Source: Epichloe hybrida (taxonomy: Eukaryota > Ascomycota > Sordariomycetes > Hypocreales > Clavicipitaceae). Taken from it: 64,000 nucleotides of DNA. The position numbers and the translations under genes were made by a program. Within the stretch, counting starts at the first letter, position 1; the number at the start of each line of letters is the position of its first letter. The DNA is taken from NCBI GenBank assembly GCA_019022495.1, contig JAFEKR010000036.1, positions 535,449-599,448 on the forward strand. The letters are read 5' to 3'. Positions 35,310-46,700 of this stretch are shown piece by piece. Below the pieces are notes generated by a model. That model made no database searches and was not told the DNA's origin. It saw nothing but the letters and a program-made list of their open reading frames with translations.

Positions 35310-36307
35310 GACGACAATGGTGTTTGCGACGACGCGCCGCCTCGGTACTCGGAAAAGTATGACGGGTTGGACGCTTGGGTCAGGAGCGCGAAAATTGCGA
35401 GATCAGACCCGTGACAGCAAGTATATACTGCTTCGGGTCTCGTCTCATAGCCTGTCAGGTCGATGATGAGATGATTGGGGGCAATTTCGACGAGGCAGCG
35501 CCAAGTCCAGCTTGATCATGAATGTGCCAGCTGGTCTGCGACGGCCACTGGTGTGCGGGACGCTGTCGCTTTCAGTTGGAGAAAGATGGCTGTTGCATAC
35601 ACGCAAAGAGGTAGTTCCAGCGACGTTGGACGGCTCGATAAGATTGGGCCGAAATTGAGAAGCGGAGCGCGAAGAGGATTCGGACACGAGAAAAGGCACA
35701 CCCTGGAACTTGGTTTGGCGTCGCGATAAATCTTAAACCTGCGCTCGTTGGCGTTGAGTCGGGAGATTGCCGGGTAACGAATGAATGGCGAATGGCAAGC
35801 ACGCTGGGTTGGTGGTTTCCGCCGGACGGGACGCTACAGGACGCTACGGGGCGCCACAGGGCGCCACAGGGGGCTACAGGGGGCTACAGGGGGCTACAGG
35901 GCGCTACATGTGGCCTTTGAACCCCCCATCACCCCATCACGCATGCCTGAACCCGTCATTCGTCCCCGTGGGTGGCCCCAACAAGCACGTCCGTACTCCG
36001 GAGACATGGTCAATTCCATCGTGTTTACCAGTCGTGATAGAACGTCTCGGAAGCAACTCTGTCTTCGCTTCCTGTCCTTCGTTTATCAGTGCTTTGCTTT
36101 TCTTTCCGCTTTCTTTCCATGTCTATACGCCAGCCTGCGTCTCCGACAGCCCGTGCCAAGAGTCATCGCCATCGCCATCGCAATAGCCGTACTGACTGAC
36201 GTATCTCGAACATTATCACCATTAATTCCTCGAACACCACACCTGCGGTTCTGTCTATACTCTCTCCATCCACTCCGCCAGCTGCCAGCTGCCAGCTGCA
36301 TGCTGCG
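35310..36307. other. divergent promoter region, SF3B2 and TPT transporter
   Basis: 998 bases between two divergent genes. It holds the 11-base repeat listed separately, a gccatc repeat near 36,167-36,182, and cagctgccagctgc near 36,280-36,300. No coding domain was seen. Confidence 0.5.
35834..35908. repeat. 11-base minisatellite (gggggctacag)n
   Basis: About seven imperfect copies of gg(g/c)gctacag or gcgccacag, alternating two unit types. It lies within the SF3B2/TPT-transporter divergent spacer, about 400 bases before the transporter start. Confidence 0.9.
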
Positions 36308-36678
36308 ATGGAAAAGTTTCCAGATCATATAGACGCGCCACGCATGGCTAATGGCATGTCCCGGTCACCAAGTCCCCTGAAGCCTGCTTCGGGCTATGGC
36401 CTCCCCAATGGAAGCAACATGATCCGTTCAGATCGACGACCGGCGCCTTTAATCAAGACCCAGAATGGCAACGCTGCAAATGGCCAACATCAAGGGCTCT
36501 CTCCATGGTCATCATCCGGCGGGTCAGCGCGCGGCCATGGTCGTCAGAAGAGCTTGGGTGATGCCATTCGAACTATTCGCACAAGAAAAGGAAGTGTCAG
36601 CCAGAATGCCCATGAACTTGCTGATGCACTGCGGGCTCCCGTCTCCCCAAAGCTCGTCGTATGTAACAATGACCTGTT

Positions 36679-36722
<44 letters not shown>

Positions 36723-37951
36723 GTATCCCCATTGGCGCAATGCCTAGAAGGTCGCCCGGTTGCTGATGGAATCCTCGGGTCTAGATACTGTGCGTAATGT
36801 GGTACGCATCTTCCGCTTTAACCAGTACATCCTCGAAATCCATCCTCAATGCCTTCGACAAGCCGGCAACATTGACACTGGTCCAATTCGCCTTCGTGTC
36901 ATCTCTTTGTGTCGTCGCGGCATGGCTGGCCTCTATATTTCCCCTTCTTCGCCAAAAAGTCTCAGCCCTGAAACATCCCATTCGCCAACCATCTCGAGAC
37001 ATAATCATGACAACCCTCCCACTCGCCGCCTTTCAAATAGGCGGCCATTTACTAAGTTCGACTGCGACTGCCAGGATCCCGGTCTCTCTGGTTCACACCG
37101 TCAAGGGCCTATCGCCTTTATTCACCGTTCTGGCTTACAGGATATTTTACGACATTCGATACCCCCAAGCAACCTATTGGTCACTGATTCCCTTGACAAT
37201 CGGGGTCATGTTAGCCTGCTCTGGTAAAACCAGCTATGGCGGACAGATGATTGGAGTCATCCAGGCCTTGTTGGCAACACTCATCTTCGTCATGCAAAAT
37301 ATCGTGTCCAAGAAGATATTCAACGAGGCTGCCAAAGCGGAAGTGGAGGGCCCCGGTATCCCATCCAAGAAACTCGACAAACTCAATCTGCTTTGCTACT
37401 CATCCGGCATGGCGTTCATCGTCACGCTGCCCATCTGGTTCTGGAGTGAAGGCATCACACTCCTCAAAGACTTTGTGCACGACGGCTCTCTCGACTTGAG
37501 CAATAAGAAGGACGCCATGGATCACGGCCGTCTAACCATTGAGTTCATCTTCAATGGCGTCTTTCATTTTGCTCAGTGCATGTTGGCATTCGTACTTTTA
37601 TCCATGGTTTCCCCCGTCACCTACTCTGTGGCCAGTTTGATCAAGAGAGTCTTTGTCATCGTTTTGGCCATTCTCTGGTTCCGCAGTCCCACAACACCCG
37701 TACAGGCCGTGGGCATTGCATTGACGTTTCTCGGCTTGTATCTGTACGACCGTACGAGCGAGAGCAACAAGGCCGATAGGAAGGCACGCCTCATGACGGA
37801 ATCCCGCACGGGAACCCCGTTACTACCCTTGGAAGAAACTCCGGATAGATCACCCACCCACGCACTGGAAGCGCCTGCCGCTCGTGCCCACAGCGGAGGA
37901 TACCTCGGCTCTTTCGCAGGGGGCAACGGTTCCAAGAAATCGTTTGATTAG
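36308..37951 (+). CDS. TPT/DUF250-family sugar-phosphate or nucleotide-sugar transporter (Sly41-like)
   Basis: Membrane transporter of the drug/metabolite superfamily, triose-phosphate-translocator branch, most like fungal Sly41-type proteins of the ER/Golgi. Two exons (36308-36658, 36785-37951) give 505 residues. The first about 117 residues are hydrophilic and serine-rich and probably cytosolic. From about 120, around ten hydrophobic helices follow, starting with ILCVMWYASSALTSTSSKSI and including the ILNAFDKPATLTLVQF segment typical of TPT proteins, the IPVSLVHTVKGLSPLFTVLA segment and a C-terminal YSVASLIKRVFVIVLAILWF. The polar C-terminal tail lacks an obvious KKXX signal. The intron contains a CT microsatellite. 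The acceptor tctag|ATACTG restores the frame. The transported substrate cannot be told from sequence. Confidence 0.85.
36686..36717. repeat. (CT)n microsatellite in an intron
   Basis: About 15 CT dinucleotides (ctctctct...) inside the single intron of the TPT-family transporter (36,659-36,784), between the donor gtatgt and the acceptor tctag. Confidence 0.95.
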
Positions 37952-38639
37952 TTTTTTTCTTCTTCTTCGGCATTAACAATAGGCGGGCAGGGCCAGCCTT
38001 TACGTCATGAGCAAAGACAGATTTGAATCTTGAACAGAGGATTCATCCCCGATCTTTTCCGAGGGGCAAAAAGTTGGTAAAACCTATATAATCTCTCAGC
38101 TTCGACTTTTTGTGCCACGACCACGGCTAGGTACTGCATTTGCAAAAAAAAAAAAAAAGACTATTACAACGGGGTCATTTAGGCGTTGATGTCTACTATA
38201 TTTATGGTCCAGAATTTCGCAAATTCTGCGCTTACGAATTTCCCTCGGGCATAAGAAGGAAAAAAAAGACGAGACCTCATTGATTGCACGGTCGCTCTCA
38301 CGTATGATGGATGTATGGCATGTCTTGGATTTTTGCGATATTCTGGCGGGCGTATTCAGAAGTCTAGACGAAGAATCATATCAACATGGTTGGGTTTTTT
38401 TTTTGCCGAGAAAGGGCGTGCAATTATATCTGTACATGCATGTGTGTTTCTACTTGCCTGCAGGGCATTTTGTCCGTGTGCGAGAGCAGTAGCCGGGACA
38501 TACCTTGTTGCCACTTACGGATTATAGACTTGGCATTCTCGTCATGGCTCATCACAGAAAGTCTGTCGTTGGCCCTGGCCGTCAAGTCTCCTGGGGTCGT
38601 GTTGTTGGAATCGTATACGTATAGGCTGTGCGCATCGCA
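37952..38639. other. convergent 3' intergenic spacer
   Basis: 688 bases between the 3' ends of the transporter (+) and ORC5 (-). It contains an A15 run near 38,143-38,158 and a T10 run near 38,394. Overlapping short open frames show no domain. Confidence 0.5.
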
Positions 38640-40300
38640 TCACTCGATGAGCCATTCTTCGACTTCGACGCCAATACTCCTGCCTATGCCCCTGATGGCC
38701 TCCCAGCCGACGTTGATGCGCCATTTGCCCGCCCTGTCCATCAAGTCTCCTGTGCCAACGCGGACCAATAAGCGTAGACTTGCGAGCGTGGCGATGGCCA
38801 TGCCGACGTCGCCGTCGAGACCGCTTGCACCGACGGCGCTCCCGTCGGGGGCCCATTCGCCCCGGACGGCCTCGAATATGGCCATCATGCGCTCTAGGAC
38901 AAAGGCGTGTGCGCCGAGTAGTTTCCTGGCTATTTTGCGGTGCTTGCTTCGAGGCGTGCCCCTGCTGGCGACGAAGCCGCCGCCTCGCCGGCGCTTCCGG
39001 CCATGATGATACGTTGAGAACAAGGTGAGATCGTGCTTCGTACCGTTGTGGGACGCAAGATAGGCTGCCAGGAGGAGGAGGCGCGCTGCGATGGGCAGCA
39101 AGGCCGTCAGATCTGCGGCGGCAAGAGACGTCGTCGACGTCGACGTCGGTGTCGTGGGGTTGGGGCGAGTGTTGCGGCCGCCATTGCCCGTTGCATCGCC
39201 CGGAGTTGATGCAGAGGCGGCATCGGGGCGAACGGCAACGATGCTCGGGTTCAGCAATGACTCGTCCTGGAAGTGAGCTCGCACGGCTACCAGGAGCTTG
39301 GAGAACTCCCTGTGTGAGTTTGTCCCAGCCAGCACGGGCGCTATGAACCGCGGCCACAGGGCCTGACAACTGTGTCGAAACGATGGCAAGGTACGAGATG
39401 CAGAGCGCACAAAGGCGTCGTGGACAGCTGCGCAGAAACGCGTCCACAGGTCGTTTACTTCTTGCTGCGTCAAGCCGGATATCGGTGCTGGTGGTGACAG
39501 GGAGAGTATGCGGACGAATTCGGGCTTCGTGTATGGAGGAAAGTGAAGATGCGCGGAAGCGGGCGTTCGAAGAAACCCGGCTGGCGGGGCTGTCACGATG
39601 AAGATGCATGTGAGGCATGGAATCTACAAACAGGGAGCGTTAGAGTAATATACAGGAAAGAAAAACAAAAAGGGGGGGGGGGGGGAGACGTACAATTTCT
39701 GATAACCGAGCGAGTCCCGGCAGCAACGTTGGCGGCGCATCTCTTTGCCTATCAATCGCGTCCAAGACCAGGACCAGCCTCCATCTCGGATCCCTGGTAG
39801 GGTCTTTAAGCATCGTGCTCATGGCGACACACAACTGCGCCAAGGTCTCGCATCGTCTGTGCCTGCGCAGCGTCGAAGACGACTCACCCAAATCTCCGTC
39901 TGATAGCAGGGCGTCGGCTACTGAACCCACGATGCGCTCGAATAAATGTCGGCCTGTGATGCATTGCGCGGCGTTCACAGTAACGTGTTTGTATCCTCCG
40001 CTTTGCGACGCCGTCTTGATAGAGCCAGCCAGCCGCACGAGTAGTTGCTCTGTTATGCTCGACTTTCCCGTGGCTTCGGTGCCGTGGAGGACAATGTTTC
40101 GGCATTGCGCGCCGTCGGGCTGCGAAGAGTGGACAACTAAGTTAGTACCATGTCGTAGGAATCACGGTCATCTCCCACATGGTGCCTGCTCTTACATGCA
40201 CAAGTGTTGCGAGCGATCGGATCTGATGCTCCCGGCCTGGGAAGCTCGTCAACAACGGGGCAAGAAGCTCATCATCCGGCAGACGGAACAGTGAACCCAT
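38640..40300 (-). CDS. orc5: Origin recognition complex subunit 5 (ORC5)
   Basis: Subunit of the six-part origin recognition complex that loads MCM helicases for DNA replication. Three exons (40300-40196, 40119-39694, 39623-38640) give 504 residues. An AAA+ ATPase fold occupies the N-terminal half: Walker A GTEATGKS at 48-55 and a Walker B-like LVLVLDAID ending near 158, followed by LPGLARLSEIIPCLTCIFIV that is restored by the second splice. FLRTPASAHLHFPPYT (near 190-210) is the conserved ORC5 signature, and the C-terminal half is a winged-helix-type region (GVEVEEWLIE end). The Walker B acidic residue is followed by isoleucine, not glutamate. The second intron contains a long G/C run. The ATG at 40,300 (MGSLFRLPDDELL) is the first in frame. 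Confidence 0.93.
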
Positions 40301-40704
40301 ACTCGCGGAGCTGAGCGCCCACCAGACAGACGGGCTTTCCAGTTTCGCCCGCAAGGCGTGGAAGGGGCGAGAATTGAGAATCGGATGGACGGGATCGGGA
40401 AGATGCTTTCGAAGAAGGTGGGCGAATCTGGTGAGACGTGAGACGCGTCTGCGAGATCGGACCCGACCCGCGTTGAGTGCTGTCGACTTACGGATTACTG
40501 ACTACTCCAAAGCTACTCCGTACGGAGCACTACATGTATGTAACTTGCTAACTCGTTCGCGGGACCCACCTAGCCCAGCCTACATGTATTGTAATATTGA
40601 ATAATTGTAATAACATAATTATTTTTTGTTTTCCATCCCCTCAACACAAACGCCTACTTCTAATGCTTCAGGAAATCCTACCAGAAAAACGCCTGCCAAT
40701 GCTA
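40301..40704. other. ORC5 promoter / Mus7 3' spacer
   Basis: 404 bases between the same-strand genes Mus7/MMS22 (3' end) and ORC5 (5' end). The plus-strand sequence tactccgtacggagcac near 40,514 is a partial palindrome. Nothing else was seen. Confidence 0.5.
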
Positions 40705-43700
40705 TCAAAAAACATCGCCTACACCATGGTTTGGGCACGTCGTTCCGTTCAATCTGCGCCACCACCAACACCACTCTCTCGTTCGGTCATATACATCATT
40801 CATGAGCTCCTTGAACTCCCATTGCGCAAGCGCCAGTCCGTCAGATCCTCCCTTCCTCGACCCCTGTAAATTGATCCAAATGGCTTCACTCGTCACCCTC
40901 CAACTCTTTCTTACATCTTGGATCATGTTCTCCGTAAACGTCTGTATGTCTGAATCGAATCCATCGCTTTTCACTTCCAAACCCTCCGGCTCTGCAAAGA
41001 GCCTGCTAGCGGGTATCTCTCCATTGCTATCCCATTCATTTGCGCCCATCTCCTTCAAGCAGCCCTCAGTGATGCGGAACACGCCCCATAGACGTTCCAG
41101 CATTTCCCTTAAGCTCGTCCAGCTTTCTGGCGTGGGCTTCGACGCTGAAAGTACGTGCATCGACGGCCAAAACAAATTTTGGAGTGCAAGCACTTGTCTG
41201 ATCAAGTAGAGCTGTCGTAGTGTCAGGGCCTCAGTCGTTGTCCGAATATCTCCCATCACGTTCCACACTGTACGCAACAGGATACAAATTGCCGCCGTGT
41301 CTTCGTGGAGCAGCTCGCGTGAGATCACTTCAGCCGCGAAGCATCGCCGCAGGGCCTCCAGGTATATGTCGAGTAGTGGCGATGCATCGGGCTCCGCAAA
41401 GGCCACGTTTATGATGGAGGGCAGCATTTTGCACAAAACGAAGTTCTTGATGTTCCCGTTGAGCATGCCCTTCAGCAACATCTCAATCTGCTCGTCGACC
41501 TTGTTGTTGACAATTGAGAGTTTTGCGTTGTTGAAGAGGAGATAGAACAGAGATTGGCTGATGCGACCATCGCCATCCTGCAATCTTAGGCCATACGACA
41601 CAAGGCTGGCCACCTGTAGTTGCGGATCTTCTGCAGGAGGTGAGTATTCCTTGCTGATCTGATAAAAGTAATTGTCCACTGCGCAAATTTCAGAAGCATG
41701 CGTCTTGATCAATGAAATAATGTTCTGAGCAAACATCACATAGCTGGTATGTTCCGTAGGCATCTGGCTCGTTGTCCTGAGGTCGCTTTTCATCTGTTCC
41801 ATGGCCATTTTCAGGGCCGATGAATACTCTGCTGATAAAGTTTTGTGCAGCGTTGGTCCTGCATCTCGCAGCGATTTGCGCATGTATGAGATTGAGTACT
41901 CGAACAATTCCCGAGTCACATTGTAATCAGGCAATGTGCACAAACCAGCAATTGTATCCGGCACTAACGCCACGCCATGGCGACAGAGTTGTTGGCCAAG
42001 CTGTAATTCGTAGCGCAAAGACATGCGAGGCTTTACAAGGCATGAGACCCAGAGTTCGGTAAGGTTAAACCCTGCATTGTCGAAATCGTCAACATCATAT
42101 TGCAACAGGGTGGAAATGAAAAGTGTGACGTGTCTTCGGTGATCCAGGTCCAGCTGATGGGGTAATGCGTTGAACAGCTGATATTTGCTTTTGTTGAAGA
42201 GTTCGTACAGCCGTATCAAGCCTCCATTGACAAATCTCATGCTGATTCTAGCTGCAACTATCACGACATGCTCCATGCAATCATCATGGCCGGTTTTGGC
42301 AGTCAAAGATGAGTTGGCTTTGCCACGTGTCGAAAGCACACATCTTGCCATGCTGAAAAAGCTCTGGGACAACTCCTGGTCTAGCGCCAAAAGTGCGTCG
42401 TCTGCCACGGCTGAATTCAGCAGTTGACTTTCGCTTTGCTGGCTTCCCTCGCTTGCTTTGAAGTCGTCAATTTTTGCCAACATGATTTCTAGAGTCGCCA
42501 AAGATGTTCGCAGTATTCCCCAATCCAGGTCAGGCGGTGAGGCTGAAAACTGAGTGAAGATGGTCCGCATCTGAACTCTGTTCATGGCGAATGTCGCAGA
42601 AGCTAAATCGGTAGCATATCTCACCACATCGAGAGAAGCACTTGCAGATGCGTAGAGAATATCCATCAAAGCAGCCTTGTTGGCAAAGATTGTCGCTCGC
42701 ACCATTTCTTTGCTGATAGAGTTGCTGGCTTCTTTTCCCAGGGTTGCAAGTTGCAGAGCAACATCGGAGGCCACTGAATTGTATTGCTGCAGGACTTGAT
42801 CGAAAAACGCGTTCCGCCAAGTATGAAACGGTTTCCACAGCGTCCCGGCTTCTCCAGACGCAATTATGTATCGAGAAAGTTGGTTCCAAGCGCGCAGGTT
42901 GATTAGGCAAGCTTCTTTGTGGGACGTTGCAGGAACCACAAGATGCTGGATGAGAGTCGGAGAAGGGCGATACTCAAGCGGCGCCGCCCAAAACAAGGTG
43001 CATAGCAGATCATGGTGATTCCTCAGTGCTGCCAGGTCGCGTTCGTGAACTTTTTCATCTTTGTTGTGCTGTCGGATGTGATTGGGTACTGTTCTTGCTA
43101 CTAGGTTACCGACATCCTTTAGACAACCAGCATCCCGCGACTTTCGTATAGCAACTGCGACGAGTTTCAGGAAAACATGAAAGCACCGATCTTCTGGTTC
43201 AATATGTAATGTAGGTCGGCCGGCCAGGTTCTCGAGAAATGATGGAGATTTGTATACCTCTTCATTGCGAAGATGGGCAAGTTGATGAGCACCAAAGAAG
43301 TCAAAGATCAACCCGATCACACTTACGCACTTTCGCCATCCCCACTCCTGGACAAGAAAATGACACCGTCCTACAAGAGCCCTGCAGTAGCTGTTGAAAC
43401 TGGCACCTTGACGCGAGTTGGCATTGTACAGTTCGAAAACCTTCTTTATTAACCCTTGCGGAATTGCCCAACCATCACATGTCGCCTCATGTCGCTTGCC
43501 CGCCAACAGAACGCCAGAGTGGCTGAACTCGACGAGAGGAAGCAACACGAACATGTTCTGCCAGATACGCTCGTGATCTTGTGCATTGTTGCTTAGTGCA
43601 TCCCTCTTAGGGCCGATATGTTGTTGCAGCAAATCCCAAAACGAGCACCTCGGTATCTGAGCCAACTCCAACACTCGCATGTTCATAACCCAAGAGTGAA

Positions 43701-46700
43701 CCGCTGGAGTCTCATCGCGAATGCCAACATCTCTCATGTCCGGGTTGCCCAGTTCGATATATAATGATTGAAGATTTTCGAATCCAAGCTTCGTAAGTAT
43801 CGACATAGAAACATTTACGATGCTTTTAAGTAGATCTTCGAGAGAAAAGGACTCTGCAACCAAATTTGGGTCCATGCGGCAAATTTTGAGGACGACCAAG
43901 GATATCAAAAGAAGCCTGTCGTACAACTGCGATATAAATCCAATGTTTTGATCATCATCCCAGAAAGCGGTTTGAACGGCAGAGCCGACGCGGTCATTGA
44001 AACAATGTATGCATTCGCGAGTTCGGGATACAAATGACGATTTGTGACTTTCTTCCACAAAGCCGAGGGAACCTTTGACATAGTTCAACAAAAAGTCCAT
44101 AGCTCGAACTGGAGTCGGATCATTATCATGTGCTTTGTGCGGGTCCGCCAGTTGGGTTTCTAGCTGATCTGCGACGAAATCTAAGACCACACCGAATTCC
44201 GACGATACCTGGGCGTTCCATGGGCCCCATCTGAGGACATGTGTATTCAAGTTCAGGGAAACACGAGGCCGTGATTCTGTCCAGTCTATTGGAAAGCTAA
44301 GGGCGGCGCAGGCTTGCAAGTGCCCACCTCCAATAAGTGTGGACTCATGAAAGAACACGCCCGGTTGAAGTGGGAAAATTTCGAAGTGGTGGGTGTATTG
44401 AGTACCGTAAGGGCCTAAGCCATGCAATTTGCCGGCAGCAAGATTTGTGACGGGTGGAATCTCGGCAGAGTATCCGTGAGGCACTGGGTCGTTGGCATGA
44501 CTATATTGCGGTGCGCTGATATCAATTTTTCGGGGCAAAGTCCGTTTACGGCACCTTGGCCCAATTTTGTCCCTCCTAGATTGTTCGGGTCGGGGGCCTG
44601 AAAAGATACTTGACTGTACCGGGAATGGAAATGAGACGGCTTCTTCGGCGTCAGAGGGATATCTGGTTTCGGGTTCCTTCAGCGACGGCGTGGAGATGCC
44701 ATGTTGATATAGATTGTCGAGAAACTTTTTCCTCGAGTGGAAGCCAGATTTTGTCATACGATAGGGTTCGTCTGTCTCTAATTGTGCCGGGCGTGTCGTG
44801 GCTTCAAGTGCCGTGGGGTCTTGCGCGTCGTTCCTACGCCGAACATGCTTGACGGATGATCTTCCTGACTGGCTATGGCCTGCTAAGTATCTGATTGAGC
44901 CCTCAGCGCTAACATGTTTGACAAATTTTCGAGATGCGACGATTTCCGCCGGCGGAGTTGCAACTTGACGAGCCTGGTTTCCTGACGATTCTTTAAGTGC
45001 AGTGCGGCTTTTCTTGGTCTTACGAAGGGACCTTGCCACCTCAGTGACTGAACTACGCTGCTTGAGCGATCCTGATCGCCACTGATTCAGAACAGATACC
45101 GCATCGATTTGATCTTGTCGAGTAGCAAGCTGTATTGTCTTTGTCCGAGGGCAAGAACGGCCTTGACTGATTCGACGTCTTGCTGTTCGAGCGGCAATCT
45201 TGAGGAAATGGGGTGCGTCCGGCTGGATTGTATCCAAAATCCCAAGTTTTGGCGGCCGTCGCTTGACCTGCTTTGACTTAGTTTTCCGAGGAGTTCGTCC
45301 TATGTCGGCCCTAGAAATGATCTTCTTCCGCTTTGCGGACGACCATGCTCCTGCATCGTAATCTCCAGGCTCGGTCAGATGGGCAGTGATCTTTGTTTGC
45401 CACGACTTAGCAAGGCGACGACTAGGGGTAGGAACCCCTCTGGATGATGTATTACTACTTTTCTTATCTTTCGTGATTACAGATAACTGTGATCGACGCT
45501 TTCTAGATGCTTTTGGCGGTGCCATGAAGTCGATACGATTGTCCTCAATCACGGAGTCACCTTCATCATCTTCGTCAATAGTCAGTATACTCGCGGTATT
45601 CGAGGAAGTTAGACTCTCCACAGCATGGAGAGCTGATTTTATTGAGACATCAACATGGTCCTCATGAGTTGCGAGGGGCAGACTACTGCTCTCGTTATCT
45701 GAATTCTCAAAAAGGTCTGGTATGGCGGTGCTACCAGGTACTGTGTGTCGCAATTGTGCAACTCCACGTCTGCCCTCTTTCATAGAAGCTCCACGTGGGC
45801 GGTGATCATTTCTGACAGTCTTTTCCGCCTTCTCGCGTCCAGTCTGTTGATCCAGCCGCAACCATGATGCAGGAAGAACGCCTCGTATTCGACGACTCAT
45901 AGCAGTAACAGCTTCCCCTTCGCTTTCAGAAATGGTCGCTGAGTCAGACAGCTCAGGATGGTCATCATCTAAGACTATCGCCATAGTTATGTCGTCCTCG
46001 TCGGAGATTTCACGAACATTCTGCTGTTCCACAAATTCTCTGGCTCTGGAAAGCTCGGGTTCTTTATGAAGACTAGGCAAGACCAACTTCTCACCAGCAC
46101 CAGGATGCAAAGTGCGTGATATTGAAGGGCTATCTGGAAGTGGCGAATTTGGGGAGAGGCGAGTCGACATCGCAAGAAAGGAATCTGAGTCAATGGGATC
46201 GCTGTCGATGATGGTTCGCCTCCTTCGCTTCCTGGTGGAGGATTTTGGGGAAGTTGCATATCGTTTCTCAGTTTTTGATTTGAATAGTTTCGGCGGTTTC
46301 AACAGCAATTCATCCAAGGCAGGCAAATCCTGATCAAAAAGGCTAGTGATGTCTGTTTCCGCTTGGGAGCTCGGCGGGCTACTGGTGTTGATATGGCCCG
46401 ATCTTGGAGAATTGCGTAACTGTGCTGAAGATGACACACCCAAACCGGCAGGCACAGGTCGGGTGACGTCTTTGCTAGGAGATAAAGATGTTGAAGGAGG
46501 CAGTTGGGGGGACTCCTGACTATCCTCTTCGAAGCCTCTATCCTGGGAGATTCTTGACAGTTCATCGCCCTTTGTTCTCTCGAGTTCTGAGGCCATTCTC
46601 ATGGGCTTCAAGCCATGCATTTTCCAAGTGCTACTAAACTGTGCACTTTCCAGCAAATAGGGATGTTCTTGTATCGGTTTTCGTGGACGAAGAGACCGCT

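Noticed and set aside
38542..39618. 358-codon minus-strand frame in the ORC5 region
   Set aside because: It is arginine- and serine-rich shadow sequence; the ORC5 frame fits the family after splicing.
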